Of a stretch of DNA of 64,000 bases, positions 1 to 9,407 are shown in pieces. Source of the DNA: Rhodoferax antarcticus ANT.BR (GTDB taxonomy: Bacteria > Pseudomonadota > Gammaproteobacteria > Burkholderiales > Burkholderiaceae_C); contig NZ_MSYM01000001.1 of NCBI RefSeq assembly GCF_001938565.1, positions 1-64,000 on the forward strand, read 5' to 3'. The position numbers and the translations under genes are program-made. Numbering within the stretch: the first letter of the stretch is position 1; the number at the start of each line of letters is the position of its first letter. The notes beneath the pieces are model-generated. The model had not been told where the DNA came from and did not search any database. It was given only the letters and a program-made list of their open reading frames with translations.

Positions 1-290
1 CAAGAAGTCGCCAAATCATCAAAGCCCAAGGTTCGCCAGAGTTCAGACAAGGCCCAGATGTCACCAGCATGGCGACTGTCAGTAAAGCGCAGGTCATCAA
101 GTGCAGACGCAGCAGGGGCAATACCTCGGGCGCGTTGCAAGGAGGCAATCAGGGTGTCAACGTCGCCGCCGGACTCCAGACGACCCAGGGTGCAGACGGT
201 GCGCTGGCGGGGTTTGCCTTCATCATTGCGAAAGGACTCCACCAACTGGGCGTAGCGGCGACCGCCAGACTGGGTGACTTTGATGAACAT
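1..290 (-). CDS. IS1634-type transposase, N-terminal part (cut by window edge)
   Basis: Reading the minus strand from the ATG at 288-290 gives an open frame of about 96 codons that runs off the window start. It begins MFIKVTQSGGRRYAQLVESF and continues with KPRQRTVCTLGRLESGGD, the N-terminal pattern of IS1634-type (IS4-superfamily) transposases. The DDE catalytic core would lie outside the window, so completeness cannot be judged. No terminal inverted repeat was identified between 291 and 550. Confidence 0.75.
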   Translation of the reverse strand, partial: MFIKVTQSGGRRYAQLVESFRNDEGKPRQRTVCTLGRLESGGDVDTLIASLQRARGIAPAASALDDLRFTDSRHAGDIWALSELWRTLGFDDLATS

Positions 291-606
291 GGCGCTGAGT
301 GTAGCGCAAGTCAGAAAAAACGAAAACTACCCACCAAATGAAACGTGCCACTACATGCACTTTTTGCTTTCAACCAGAAAATCAACGTAAGTGGTTGAAT
401 TCATTGGTAAGCCAGGGCGGGAAAACCAGGAATTCGGAAAAACAGTGTCGAACTTGAGAAGCTATGCGATGGGATTGCATCCAAGCATCACCGAACGTGA
501 TGATGCTGAAAATCAGTGCCAGTATTTCGGTGACGGCAGAAATTCAAACTTAATAGCTACCTGCCCTTATTCCTAAAGGGCTAGAGGCCTATTTTCCTTA
601 AAAACC
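291..606. other. Intergenic stretch without a gene
   Basis: No convincing coding frame lies between the transposase start and the oxidoreductase stop. One end of the insertion sequence should fall here but I could not define its inverted repeat. The last 50 bases hold one copy of the dispersed ~50-bp repeat, annotated separately. Confidence 0.5.
551..600 (+). repeat. Dispersed ~50-bp repeat, copy 1 (intergenic)
   Basis: This copy has the family signature: an ATAGCT box, a variable middle, then AAGGGCTAGAGGCC followed by a T-rich end. It defines the plus orientation of the family used here. It lies just downstream of the 607-1743 gene, where it could act as a transcript end. Confidence 0.6.
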
Positions 607-1743
607 TCAATCGCTTGCACCCAAACCCGGACGCGCCGGCGACACATGCTGCGCCTGCACACCTAGCGCTGCCAGCCCGTCTGGCACGGGCAAGCCCCGC
701 ACCAACGCTGCCGCCAGTTCACCCATGGCAGGCGCGGTCTGGATGCCGTAGCCGCCTTGGCCCGCCAGCCAGAAAAAGCCCGGCGCATCTGTTGCAAAAC
801 CCACCACCGGGGTTTTGTCTGCCACAAACGAGCGCAGCCCGGCCCATTGGCGCTTGATTTTGCGGATCTGCAGCTTGGTCACGGTTTCGAGCCGATCCAC
901 GGCAATCGCCACGTCAAGTTCTTCCGGCTGCACGTCCTGCGCGTCGACCGGGTCTTCGTTGGCAGGGGACACCAGCAGCACGCCGGCATCGGGCTTGAAA
1001 TAGAAACTCTCCTGCGCGTCAATCACCATCGGCCACAGCGCAATATCAAAACCGGGGGCATCACAGGTGAAAGCGGTGCGCCGCTTGGGCTGCAGCCCGA
1101 CCGGGGCCACACCTGCCAGCTTGGCAATCTCGTCGCACCAGGCACCAGACGCATTGACCAACACCGGCGCCCAAAAGCTGCCCGCCGGGGTGTCGACACG
1201 CCAGCCGCCCGCTTCACGGGTGACAGACTGCGCCTGGGCATCACACACCAGTTTGGCCCCGGCGGCTTTGGCACCACGTAAAAAACCCTGGTGAATACCG
1301 TGCACATCCATGTCCATCGCGTCGGGCTCAAAGATGCCGCATGCCGCAAACTCGGGGAGCAGCACCGGCACCCGCTGCAGGATCTGCTCTTGGGACCACC
1401 ACTGCACATTCGGCACCAGCGCCTGCATGGTGTGCAACAAGTCTTGCAAGGCACCATGATCCTGCAGTGTTCCCACAATCAGCGAGCCGCGCGGTGTGAC
1501 CAGCGGATACGGCGAAAAACCCTCAGGCGGATGAAAGTAAAACGCCTTGGCGGCGGTGGTGATGGCGCGTACCGTGGCATTGCCATAGGTTTCCGAATAC
1601 AGCGCTGCCGAGCGCCCGGTGGCGTGGTAGCCGGGCTGTGATTCCCATTCCAGCAGTGTCACTTGGCTGTGCGGTGCCAAAAAATAAGCCGCCGAGGCCC
1701 CCGCCATACCGGCGCCAACGATCAACACATCTGTTTTTTGCAT
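607..1743 (-). CDS. FAD-dependent oxidoreductase, D-amino-acid dehydrogenase/oxidase (DAO) family
   Basis: The 378-residue protein opens with a Rossmann FAD-binding motif (VGAGMAGASAA, residues 10-20) and ends with the flavin-contacting segment GQGGYGIQTAPAMG, as in DAO-family enzymes. The loop GYHATGRSAALY (His40) resembles the lid of D-arginine dehydrogenase (DauA), so oxidation of a D-amino acid or related amine is the likely reaction; the substrate cannot be fixed from sequence. It is probably cytoplasmic because no signal peptide is visible. It is divergent from the alpha-hydroxy-acid dehydrogenase at 1870 across about 125 bp, so the two may share control, which is inference. Glycine oxidase-like activity is an alternative. 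Confidence 0.8.
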   Translation of the reverse strand: MQKTDVLIVGAGMAGASAAYFLAPHSQVTLLEWESQPGYHATGRSAALYSETYGNATVRAITTAAKAFYFHPPEGFSPYPLVTPRGSLIVGTLQDHGALQDLLHTMQALVPNVQWWSQEQILQRVPVLLPEFAACGIFEPDAMDMDVHGIHQGFLRGAKAAGAKLVCDAQAQSVTREAGGWRVDTPAGSFWAPVLVNASGAWCDEIAKLAGVAPVGLQPKRRTAFTCDAPGFDIALWPMVIDAQESFYFKPDAGVLLVSPANEDPVDAQDVQPEELDVAIAVDRLETVTKLQIRKIKRQWAGLRSFVADKTPVVGFATDAPGFFWLAGQGGYGIQTAPAMGELAAALVRGLPVPDGLAALGVQAQHVSPARPGLGASD

Positions 1744-1869
1744 TTATTGACTTTCATACACAGAGCGCCCAAAGCGCCCAAAATTAATTTCATGCGGCCA
1801 TGGTCACTTTTCAAAACAAACAAACCGGTGCGCCCGTAACATGCAGAGCCTTCTAAGGAGCCATTGTTT

Positions 1870-3024
1870 ATGCCAGTGATCACCAACATTGAAGACCTGC
1901 GTATTTTGGCCAGAAAGCGTGTGCCACGCATGTTTTACGACTATGCCGATTCCGGCAGCTGGACTGAAAGCACCTATCGTGCCAACTCGGCTGATTTTCA
2001 GGCGATCAAGCTGCGCCAGCGCGTGGCCATCAACATGGAAAACCGCAGCACCGCCAGCACCATGATCGGCCAAAAAGTCGCCATGCCGGTGGCGATTGCG
2101 CCTACCGGCCTGACCGGCATGCAGTGCGCTGACGGTGAAATCAAGGCCGCCAACGCCGCGAAGAAGTTTGGCGTTCCATTCACGCTGTCGACCATGAGTA
2201 TCTGCTCGATCGAAGACGTGGCGAACGAAACTGGCGGGCACCCGTTCTGGTTTCAGCTCTATGTGATGCGTGACCGCGACTACATTGAGCGCCTGATTGA
2301 CCGCGCCAAAGCCGCACACTGCTCAGCGCTGATGATCACGCTGGACCTGCAAATCCTCGGCCAGCGCCACAAAGACCTCAAAAACGGCCTGTCAGCGCCG
2401 CCCAAGCTGACCGTGCCCAACATCATCAATATGATGACCAAGGTGCGCTGGGGCTTGGGCATGCTCGGCACCAAACGCCACGGTTTTGGCAACATCGTCG
2501 GCCACGTCAAGGGCGTGGAAAACATGGGCAGTTTGAGCGAGTGGACCGCCAAGCAGTTTGACCCGGCCCTGAGCTGGAACGACGTGGAGTGGATCAAAAA
2601 GCGTTGGGGCGGCAAGCTCATCATCAAAGGCATCCAGGACGCAGAAGACGCACGCCTGGCGGTCAACTCCGGCGCTGACGCGATGATTGTCAGCAACCAC
2701 GGCGGCCGCCAGCTCGACGGCGCGCCCAGCTCCATCAGCGCCCTGCCCGCCATCGTCGATGCTGTAGGTAAAGACATTGAGGTGCACATGGACGGCGGCA
2801 TTCGCAGCGGCCAAGACGTGCTCAAAGCACGCGCCCTGGGCGCCCGAGGCACCTACATTGGCCGCGCTTTTTTGTACGGTCTGGGTGCCATGGGCGAAGA
2901 AGGCGTGACCAAAGCGCTGGAAATCATCCACAAAGAACTCGACCTGACCATGGCGTTTTGTGGGCACACCAACATTGAAAACGTGGACAAAGGCATTCTG
3001 CTGCCCGGCACGTTCCCGGTGTGA
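1870..3024 (+). CDS. lldD: FMN-dependent alpha-hydroxy-acid dehydrogenase (L-lactate dehydrogenase-like)
   Basis: The protein has the FMN TIM-barrel signatures: an N-terminal YDYADSG motif, the catalytic loop SNHGGRQLDG with the general-base histidine at about residue 277, and the phosphate-binding DGGIRSGQDVLKA. Members oxidise L-2-hydroxy acids such as L-lactate to the 2-oxo acid and usually pass electrons to quinone. An in-frame TTG lies at 1864, but the ATG at 1870 follows AAGGAG (1855-1860) with 9-nt spacing and is preferred. The predicted product has 384 residues, normal for the family. Mandelate or glycolate dehydrogenase activity cannot be excluded, so the symbol is tentative. Confidence 0.8.
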   Translation: MPVITNIEDLRILARKRVPRMFYDYADSGSWTESTYRANSADFQAIKLRQRVAINMENRSTASTMIGQKVAMPVAIAPTGLTGMQCADGEIKAANAAKKFGVPFTLSTMSICSIEDVANETGGHPFWFQLYVMRDRDYIERLIDRAKAAHCSALMITLDLQILGQRHKDLKNGLSAPPKLTVPNIINMMTKVRWGLGMLGTKRHGFGNIVGHVKGVENMGSLSEWTAKQFDPALSWNDVEWIKKRWGGKLIIKGIQDAEDARLAVNSGADAMIVSNHGGRQLDGAPSSISALPAIVDAVGKDIEVHMDGGIRSGQDVLKARALGARGTYIGRAFLYGLGAMGEEGVTKALEIIHKELDLTMAFCGHTNIENVDKGILLPGTFPV

Positions 3025-3060
3025 GAGCAAAAGCAGCGAAGCGTCCTTTTGCTGACTTCT

Positions 3061-3290
3061 TCGCCCCCCGCCGTTGAGTCAGGGCTGAGCAGCGCAGCAG
3101 ACTGCGGAAAAGGGTCGGCGATTGTCTGAGCGAAGCGAGTTTGAGCCGAACCCCGCAGTCTGCGAGCAGCGCAAGGCACCGCGCAGCGGCCCTGACGTCG
3201 GCTCGCCTTTTCTTTGGCTACTTTCTTTTGGCGAAGCAAAAGAAAGTAGCTCGCCCGCCGGGGCGAAACCCGGCCCACAAAAGCCAGAAA
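3061..3290. repeat. Nested palindromic intergenic repeat
   Basis: The 268 bp between two convergent genes hold nested inverted repeats: GTCAGGGC facing GCCCTGAC, an 11-bp arm GCAGACTGCGG facing CCGCAGTCTGC, and a perfect 13-bp stem CTACTTTCTTTTG (3218-3230) with a 6-nt loop and its complement at 3237-3249. The position suggests a two-way terminator or REP-like element. No gene is visible in it. Confidence 0.6.
3218..3249. terminator. Perfect 13-bp hairpin between convergent genes
   Basis: CTACTTTCTTTTG, loop GCGAAG, then the exact complement. It sits between the convergent lldD-like gene and the acetyltransferase gene. There is no clean T-run after the stem in the plus direction, so action as an intrinsic terminator is only likely. 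Confidence 0.45.
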
Positions 3291-3292
3291 AA

Positions 3293-5980
3293 TCAGGAAG
3301 ACTGCAACTGATGCGTCACCAGTTTGAAATCTGGGTCTTCCGCAAACGACTTGATCTTGAACCCCAAACCGCGCATCAGTTTGAGCATGTTGGCATTGTT
3401 GGCCAGCACCAGCCCTTCAATCTCGGCCAAGCCCTTTTCACGCGCAAAGTCCATGATCGAGAGCATCAACCTGGAACCCAGACCCTGGCCCTTGAAGTCA
3501 TCGGCCACCACCAGTGAAAACTCGCAGCTGCTGCGGTCCGGGTTGGTGATGTAGCGCGACACACCGACGATGCGGGTGGTTTGCTGCGACTGGCCGTTCG
3601 CGTCCAGGCTTGTGGATGCGTGCACCGCCACCAGCGCCATCTCGCGGTCGTAGTCGATCAGGGTGAAGCGTGACAGCATGTTGGCGGGCAGCTCCTGCAT
3701 GCTCGACACAAACCTGAAATAGCGGCTCTCGGGCGAGAGGCCGCGCACGAAGGTCTGCAACATCAGAGAGTCGTTGGGGTGGATCGGGCGCACCACGTAC
3801 TCGCCGCCACCGGCCATTGGGCACACCTGCTCGTGATGCGACGGATACGGCAGGATGGACAGGTGGTTGTAATGCCGCACCGAGGGTGCAGCGTTGTCAA
3901 TGACGATGCGAGCATCCACCGCCAGCGCGCCATTCTCGTCGACGATGATGGGGTTGATGTCCATCTCGCGCAGTTGGGGCAACTCGCAGGCCATTTCAGA
4001 CACGCGCAGCAGAATTTGCTCTAGCGCACTCACATTGGCGGCCCGGGCGCCACGCCACGAACCCAAGGTTTCGGCCACGCGCGAGCGCTCAATGAGCCGA
4101 CGCGCCAGAAACTGGTTCAGCGGTGGTAGCTCCATAGCGCGGTCGTCGATCAGCTCAATCATGGTGCCGCCAGCGCCAAAAGCGATCACCGGACCAAAGG
4201 GTTCGTCGGTCACCAGCCCAACGCAGACCTCGCGGCCACGTTGCTTGTTGGACATGTTTTGCACCGTGACGCCGTTGATCTTGGCATCAGGCTTCAGCCG
4301 CGTAACGGTTTGAATCATCTCCAAAAAGACGTCGCGCACACCCACCGCATTCATCACGTTCAGGGCCACGCCCTGCACGTCTGACTTGTGGCTGATGTCG
4401 GGCGAATCAATCTTCAACGCCACCGGGAAGCCCAGTTGCGTGGCAATCATCATCGCCTCATTGGGGGTACGGGCCAAAATGGTTTTAGTCACCGGAATAT
4501 GGAAGGCCGCCAGCAGCGCCTTGGATTCCATCTCGGTCAACACCTTGCGGCGCTCGGCCAACACGCTCTCGATTAGCAGGCGCGCCCCTTCCACATCGGG
4601 GCTAGCAAGGTCGCTCAAGGGCGGCGGTGTTTGCTGCAGCAGTTGCTGGTTTTGGTAAAAGGACGCGATGTTGCCGAAGGCTCCCACCGCAGACTCGGGC
4701 GTGCGAAAGGTCGGGATGTTGGCGTCGTTCAGAATCTGGCGTGCATCGCCCACTGTGGCATCACCCATCCAACAGGTCAGCAGGGGCTTGCTGAGCTGGC
4801 GGCTGAAGCCGGCAATCGCGGCGGCAATGGCGTCACCGTCGATATCCACCTTGGGTGAGTAAATGACCAAAATGCCATCAATCTGCGAAGCATGGCAGGC
4901 CGCTTCAATGGCAGCACGGTAATGCTCTGGCCCGGCGTCTTCCGACACGTCAATCAGGTCGCTGAAAGTGGCCATGGGCGGCATCATCGGCTTGAGCGCC
5001 GCGGCTTCTTCGGGTTTCAGGCGGCCAAGTTGCAAACGGATTTCGCTCACCCAGTCGGCGGCCAGCACACCGGGTCCACCGCCGTTGGTGACGACGGCCA
5101 GACGCTTGCCCACCGGTTTGTAGCGCGAAGCCAAACATTTTGCCGCAGAGAACAACTGAACAAACGAGCGCACCCGCACTGCACCAGCGCGGCGCAAAGC
5201 GGCATCAAACACTTCGTCGGTGCCCACAATGGTGCCCGAGTGGGTCAGCGCGGCGCGGTTGCCCGCCTGTTTGCGCCCTGCCTTGAGCACCACCACCGGC
5301 TTGGCGCTGGCCGCAGCGCGCAGCGCGCTCATGAAGCGCCGGGCGTTGGTGATGCCTTCCATGTAAACCACGATGCTGTGGGTTTTGGCGTCGGACGCCA
5401 AAAAGTCCAGCACCTGCGCCATATCCACCGCTGTATTCGGGCCGAGTGACACCACGGCGGAGAAACCCACCGCGTTTTTGCGCGCCCAGTCCAGAATCGA
5501 CGAGGTCAGCGCGCCAGACTGCGACACCAGTGCCAGCGGCCCCGGCGCCGACAGGGGTCCGGCCACGCTGGCGTTCAGCATCAAATGCGGCCGCTGGAAA
5601 CCCAGGCAGTTGGGGCCCAAGAGATAAATATCGTCACGCGAGGCCTGCTTGTGCAGCTCTGCTGCCATCGCCGCGTCAATACCGCTGGAGATCACCAATG
5701 CCGAGCGGCATTTGATGCGACCGGCCAGCTCCAGAGCGGCAGGCACCTCGCTGGGCGGCAAGGCGATGATGGCCAGATCGGCCTGGGTATTGGCCAAGTC
5801 TGCCAGGGTGCCACTGGCATGGGTGTCCAGAAAAACCAGTTTGCCGCTGTATTGCTGGGCCGTGATGGCCCGGTGCAGCGCGCGCGCCTGCGGCGTTTGC
5901 GACTCAGGCTCGTCGGCTTTACCTGCAAACACGGCAATGGAGTCAGGAGAAAACAACGACGTCAGGAAATGTTTATCCAT
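3293..5980 (-). CDS. Acyl-CoA synthetase (ADP-forming)-like / GNAT protein acetyltransferase, Pat/PatZ type
   Basis: The product of about 895 residues combines a CoA-binding domain, a succinyl-CoA ligase-like domain, an ATP-grasp domain and a C-terminal GNAT domain (VVADDFKGQGLGSRLM is the acetyl-CoA site). This layout matches PatZ (YfiQ/Pka) and Salmonella Pat, which acetylate lysines of acetyl-CoA synthetase and other enzymes; the ligase-like part of those proteins is generally inactive and regulatory. A longer frame opens at a GTG at 6043, but the ATG at 5978-5980 gives the usual N-terminus MDKHFLTSLFSPDSIAVF. It is divergent from dinB. Assignment to this architecture is firm; substrate proteins are unknown. 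Confidence 0.85.
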   Translation of the reverse strand: MDKHFLTSLFSPDSIAVFAGKADEPESQTPQARALHRAITAQQYSGKLVFLDTHASGTLADLANTQADLAIIALPPSEVPAALELAGRIKCRSALVISSGIDAAMAAELHKQASRDDIYLLGPNCLGFQRPHLMLNASVAGPLSAPGPLALVSQSGALTSSILDWARKNAVGFSAVVSLGPNTAVDMAQVLDFLASDAKTHSIVVYMEGITNARRFMSALRAAASAKPVVVLKAGRKQAGNRAALTHSGTIVGTDEVFDAALRRAGAVRVRSFVQLFSAAKCLASRYKPVGKRLAVVTNGGGPGVLAADWVSEIRLQLGRLKPEEAAALKPMMPPMATFSDLIDVSEDAGPEHYRAAIEAACHASQIDGILVIYSPKVDIDGDAIAAAIAGFSRQLSKPLLTCWMGDATVGDARQILNDANIPTFRTPESAVGAFGNIASFYQNQQLLQQTPPPLSDLASPDVEGARLLIESVLAERRKVLTEMESKALLAAFHIPVTKTILARTPNEAMMIATQLGFPVALKIDSPDISHKSDVQGVALNVMNAVGVRDVFLEMIQTVTRLKPDAKINGVTVQNMSNKQRGREVCVGLVTDEPFGPVIAFGAGGTMIELIDDRAMELPPLNQFLARRLIERSRVAETLGSWRGARAANVSALEQILLRVSEMACELPQLREMDINPIIVDENGALAVDARIVIDNAAPSVRHYNHLSILPYPSHHEQVCPMAGGGEYVVRPIHPNDSLMLQTFVRGLSPESRYFRFVSSMQELPANMLSRFTLIDYDREMALVAVHASTSLDANGQSQQTTRIVGVSRYITNPDRSSCEFSLVVADDFKGQGLGSRLMLSIMDFAREKGLAEIEGLVLANNANMLKLMRGLGFKIKSFAEDPDFKLVTHQLQSS

Positions 5981-6124
5981 GGAAATACCTATTGACGATT
6001 TATAAATCTTATTAAGCTTAACCGTTAAGGCATTTAAAAACACTGATTTAGCGCACTAGAGTTGTTTGTAGCCACGCTGGCGAGTGCGCCAGACGGGTGC
6101 TGCAGCGCGGTATCCTCACCGGTG

Positions 6125-7396
6125 ATGAGCTTGCACACCCCTTTGACACCACCGAAATGTCTGCCCCGGCGCGTGGCGCACCTGGACATGGATGCGTTTT
6201 TCGCCTCGGTGGAGCTGCTGCGCTACCCCCAGCTCAAGGGACTGCCGGTGGTGATTGGGGGTGGAAAACGCTCAGAGGACAACGCCTTGCTGCAAGCCCA
6301 TGCCGATATACCCTTGAAGCGCATTCCAATCGCCGATTTTCCCCGGCTGGCGGACTACACCGGGCGTGGCGTGATCACCACAGCCACCTACGCGGCGCGC
6401 CAATCGGGCGTGGGATCGGCCATGGGGCTGATGAAGGCCGCCAAGCTCTGCCCCGAGGCGATCCTGCTGCCGGTGGACTTTGCCGAGATCCGGCGCTACT
6501 CACGCGCGTTCAAAGACATCATTTTGGATATAGCGCCGGTCATGGAGGACCGGGGTGTAGACGAGGTTTTCATCGACTTTACCGAGGTACCCGGCGGCCA
6601 GCGCGAGGGCGGCCGGGTGCTGGCCCGGCTGATCCAGAAAACGATTCTCCTAGAAACCGGCCTGACCTGTTCGGTGGGTGTGGCGCCCAACAAGCTGCTG
6701 GCCAAAATGGCCAGCGAATTCAACAAGCCCAACGGCATCGCCATCGTGTTCGACGCAGATTTGCAAAGCAAAATCTGGCCGCTGGCGTGTCGCAAGATCA
6801 ACGGCATTGGCCCCAAGGCCGACGAAAAGCTGCAGCGCCTGGGCATCAAAATCATTGGTGAGCTGGCGCAAAAAGAGCTGGACTGGCTGATTGACCACTT
6901 TGGCCAGAAAACTGGCGCCTGGCTGTTTGATGCCGCCCACGGCCAGGACCAGCGCCCCGTCGTCACCGAGAGCGAGCCGGTCTCGATCAGCCGCGAAACC
7001 ACCTTTGAGCGCGACTTGCATCCCGTCAAGGACAAGGCCGAGCTTGGCGCCATCTTCACCCGGCTCGCCGAGCAGGTGGCGGATGATTTACGCCGCAAGG
7101 GTTATGTGGGCAAAACCATCGGCATCAAACTGCGCTTTGACGACTTCAAAAGTGTCACCCGCGACCAGACGCAAGACAGCTACGTGAGCGATGCAAAAAC
7201 TATTCGCCAGGTGGCTGGCCAGTGCCTCAAGCGCGTGCCGCTGACCCAACGCCTGCGTCTGCTGGGGGTGCGGGTGGCCTCGCTGCAACGCTTGAGTGAA
7301 CACGAAAATAACGCATCAAAAGTGCCTCTAGAGCATATAAATAAAGCGCCAGAAGCTACATCTTGCATAGCGTCAGAGCCCGGTCTGTTTGATTGA
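6125..7396 (+). CDS. dinB: DNA polymerase IV, Y-family translesion polymerase
   Basis: The catalytic metal ligands are visible in HLDMDAFFASVE (Asp21) and in GVDEVFIDF (adjacent Asp-Glu), with the DinB helix-hairpin-helix segment INGIGPKADEKLQRLGI. The ATG at 6125 places the first motif about 20 residues from the start, as usual, so the longer TTG frame from 6062 is rejected. The C-terminus is odd: after the little-finger domain (LRLLGVRVASLQRLSEHE) about 20 residues are encoded by a copy of the dispersed ~50-bp repeat, and the protein then ends PGLFD, which resembles a beta-clamp-binding tail. The repeat therefore forms the linker between polymerase and clamp tail. Confidence 0.88.
   Translation: MSLHTPLTPPKCLPRRVAHLDMDAFFASVELLRYPQLKGLPVVIGGGKRSEDNALLQAHADIPLKRIPIADFPRLADYTGRGVITTATYAARQSGVGSAMGLMKAAKLCPEAILLPVDFAEIRRYSRAFKDIILDIAPVMEDRGVDEVFIDFTEVPGGQREGGRVLARLIQKTILLETGLTCSVGVAPNKLLAKMASEFNKPNGIAIVFDADLQSKIWPLACRKINGIGPKADEKLQRLGIKIIGELAQKELDWLIDHFGQKTGAWLFDAAHGQDQRPVVTESEPVSISRETTFERDLHPVKDKAELGAIFTRLAEQVADDLRRKGYVGKTIGIKLRFDDFKSVTRDQTQDSYVSDAKTIRQVAGQCLKRVPLTQRLRLLGVRVASLQRLSEHENNASKVPLEHINKAPEATSCIASEPGLFD
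7317..7368 (-). repeat. Dispersed ~50-bp repeat, copy 2 (in frame inside dinB)
   Basis: On the minus strand it reads as the family sequence (TGTAGCTTCTGGCGCTT, then GCTCTAGAGGC). On the plus strand it stays open and encodes ASKVPLEHINKAPEATSCIA just before the DinB C-terminal tail. Confidence 0.65.
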
Positions 7397-7475
7397 CACA
7401 GCGCCCACTACCTGCCTGCCCCATGGCGCAGGCCACTCGCATAAGATCAATGCCTTTGCACCTTTGACTCACCCA

Positions 7476-9260
7476 ATGACCACAGCGCCCCAGCCGACAG
7501 AACCAACACGCCGCCCGGCAGTCGAAGGCGACGCGCACCTGCTTGAGCTGCTGGCCAGCCAGCAGGCGGCGCTGCGTGAAAGTGAGTCGCGCTACCGCAC
7601 CCTGGTGGAATGGGCGCCGCAGGCAGTGGCAGTGCACCGCAACGGCAAACTGCTTTACGTCAACCCGGCGGCGGTGGCTTTGCTGCACGGGCGCACGGCC
7701 AGCGAGATTGTGGGCAAGCACATCGGTGACTTTTTGCACCTGGATGACCGACAAGTGGCGCTGGAGCGCGCCCTGATGGCCATGGAGCAGGGCAGCAGCT
7801 TGCAACTGCGTGAAGAAAAATTGATGCGCTTGGACGGCACTATCGCCTTGGTCGAGATCCAGAGCATGTCGATCCAGTACGACGGCGAGCCAGCCGTGTA
7901 TGTGGTGGCGCATGACTTGTCCCAGCGACAGGAAGACGAAAAACTCATCCATCAACTGGCGTTTTACGATGCCCTGACCAACCTGCCCAATCGCCGCCTG
8001 CTGACGGACCGGCTCCAGCAGGCGCTGCTGAATTCGGGGCGCAAGCAGTGCTTTGGCGCGCTGATCCTGCTCGACCTGGACCATTTCAAAGGCATCAACG
8101 ATTTGATGGGGCATGAGGTGGGCGACGCGCTGCTGATGCAAGTGGCCGAGCGGCTGCTGCTGTGTGTGCGCAAAAACGACAGCGTCGCGCGCGTCGGTGG
8201 TGATGAGTTCATGGTGCTGCTGGAAACCTTTGCGGTGACGACACTGGAGGCCGCCCGTTACGCCGAAATTGTGGCTAAAAAAATGGCGCAGCGCCTGAGC
8301 GAGCCCTACACCTTGTTTGGCACCCACTACGCCAGCACCCCGAGCATTGGCATTTCGGTGTTTCAGGAAGGTGCGTCCAGCCATAGCGATGTCATCAAAA
8401 AAGCCGATGCAGCCATGTACCAGGCGAAAGCAGCGGGCCGCAACACCATCCGGTTTTTTGACCCCAGCATGCAGGCGCAAGCGCTGGCACGCGCAGCGTT
8501 TGAGCAGGACATGCGCCTGGGCCTGGAGCAGCAAGAGTTTGTGTTGCACTACCAGGTGCAGGTCAACAAGCAAGGCCAGATCATTGGCGTGGAAGCGCTG
8601 GCGCGCTGGGTCAGCGCCAAGCACGGCCAGGTGCCGCCGTCCAGATTCATCCCGCTGGCCGAAGAAAACGGCCTGATCCTGCCGCTGGGCCAGTTTGTAC
8701 TGGAGTCAGCTTGCCAGCAGCTGGCGCGCTGGGCAAGCCAGCCTGACACCAAGCACTGGACGGTGGCGGTGAATGTGAGTGCGCGCCAGTTTGCGCACGA
8801 GCAGTTCGTCGCCCATGTGGCCGTTGTGCTGAAAACCACCGGTGCCGACCCGCGACGCCTCAAGCTGGAGCTCACCGAGAGCATGCTGGTGAAAAACATG
8901 GCCTCCATCGTGGCCAAAATGAACGCGATCAAGGCGCTGGGGGTGAGCTTTTCGCTGGATGACTTTGGCACCGGTTACTCGTCCCTGTCATACCTGAAGC
9001 AATTGCCACTGGCACAACTCAAAATCGACCAGTCTTTTGTGCGAAATTTGCTGACCGACCCCAACGACGCGGTGATTGCCCGCACCGTGGTGGCACTGGG
9101 CCACAGCTTGGGCATGACGGTGATTGCCGAAGGCGTAGAAACCGCCGAGCAGTGCCAACTGCTCACCGCGATGGACTGCGACGCCTTTCAGGGCTACTAC
9201 TTTGGCCGCCCCGTACCCGCCGCAGACTTGCTGAAACTTTCAGCGCATATCGGCCCCTAG
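7476..9260 (+). CDS. PAS-GGDEF-EAL c-di-GMP turnover protein
   Basis: A PAS domain (SRYRTLVEWAPQAVAVH onward) precedes a GGDEF domain with an intact motif in RVGGDEFMVLLE and an EAL domain with an intact motif in GVEALARW plus the metal/loop segment LDDFGTGYSSLSYLKQLP. Both cyclase and phosphodiesterase signatures are present, so it could make or break cyclic di-GMP. No transmembrane segment is seen, which suggests a cytoplasmic sensor. A TTG-started frame overlaps the dinB stop from 7389; the ATG at 7476 is preferred because the residues before it are not conserved-looking, but no strong ribosome site supports it. Confidence 0.85.
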   Translation: MTTAPQPTEPTRRPAVEGDAHLLELLASQQAALRESESRYRTLVEWAPQAVAVHRNGKLLYVNPAAVALLHGRTASEIVGKHIGDFLHLDDRQVALERALMAMEQGSSLQLREEKLMRLDGTIALVEIQSMSIQYDGEPAVYVVAHDLSQRQEDEKLIHQLAFYDALTNLPNRRLLTDRLQQALLNSGRKQCFGALILLDLDHFKGINDLMGHEVGDALLMQVAERLLLCVRKNDSVARVGGDEFMVLLETFAVTTLEAARYAEIVAKKMAQRLSEPYTLFGTHYASTPSIGISVFQEGASSHSDVIKKADAAMYQAKAAGRNTIRFFDPSMQAQALARAAFEQDMRLGLEQQEFVLHYQVQVNKQGQIIGVEALARWVSAKHGQVPPSRFIPLAEENGLILPLGQFVLESACQQLARWASQPDTKHWTVAVNVSARQFAHEQFVAHVAVVLKTTGADPRRLKLELTESMLVKNMASIVAKMNAIKALGVSFSLDDFGTGYSSLSYLKQLPLAQLKIDQSFVRNLLTDPNDAVIARTVVALGHSLGMTVIAEGVETAEQCQLLTAMDCDAFQGYYFGRPVPAADLLKLSAHIGP

Positions 9261-9293
9261 CCCTTTTAGATAAAGGGCTGGCAGCTCTGTTTT
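9258..9293 (+). terminator. Terminator-like hairpin derived from the ~50-bp repeat
   Basis: AGCCCTTT, a short loop, then AAAGGGCT directly after the stop of the GGDEF-EAL gene, followed by a short T tract. The sequence also matches the right half of the dispersed repeat, so the repeat may serve as the transcript end here. Confidence 0.45.
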
Positions 9294-9407
9294 AAAGAGT
9301 ACTCAGCGATTGGGGATTTGTTTGGTCTACGCCACGTTGGAGGCGTTAGCCCTGTAAGATTTTGCTCACCCGGTCGACCTATCGGGTCCATCACCAAGGA
9401 CACGACC

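Noticed and set aside
2392..3030. Minus-strand frame opposite the alpha-hydroxy-acid dehydrogenase
   Set aside because: Antisense to well-conserved motifs and without recognisable domains.
7356..8624. 422-codon minus-strand frame opposite the GGDEF-EAL gene
   Set aside because: It is antisense to a clear gene and His/Gln-rich, typical of shadow frames.
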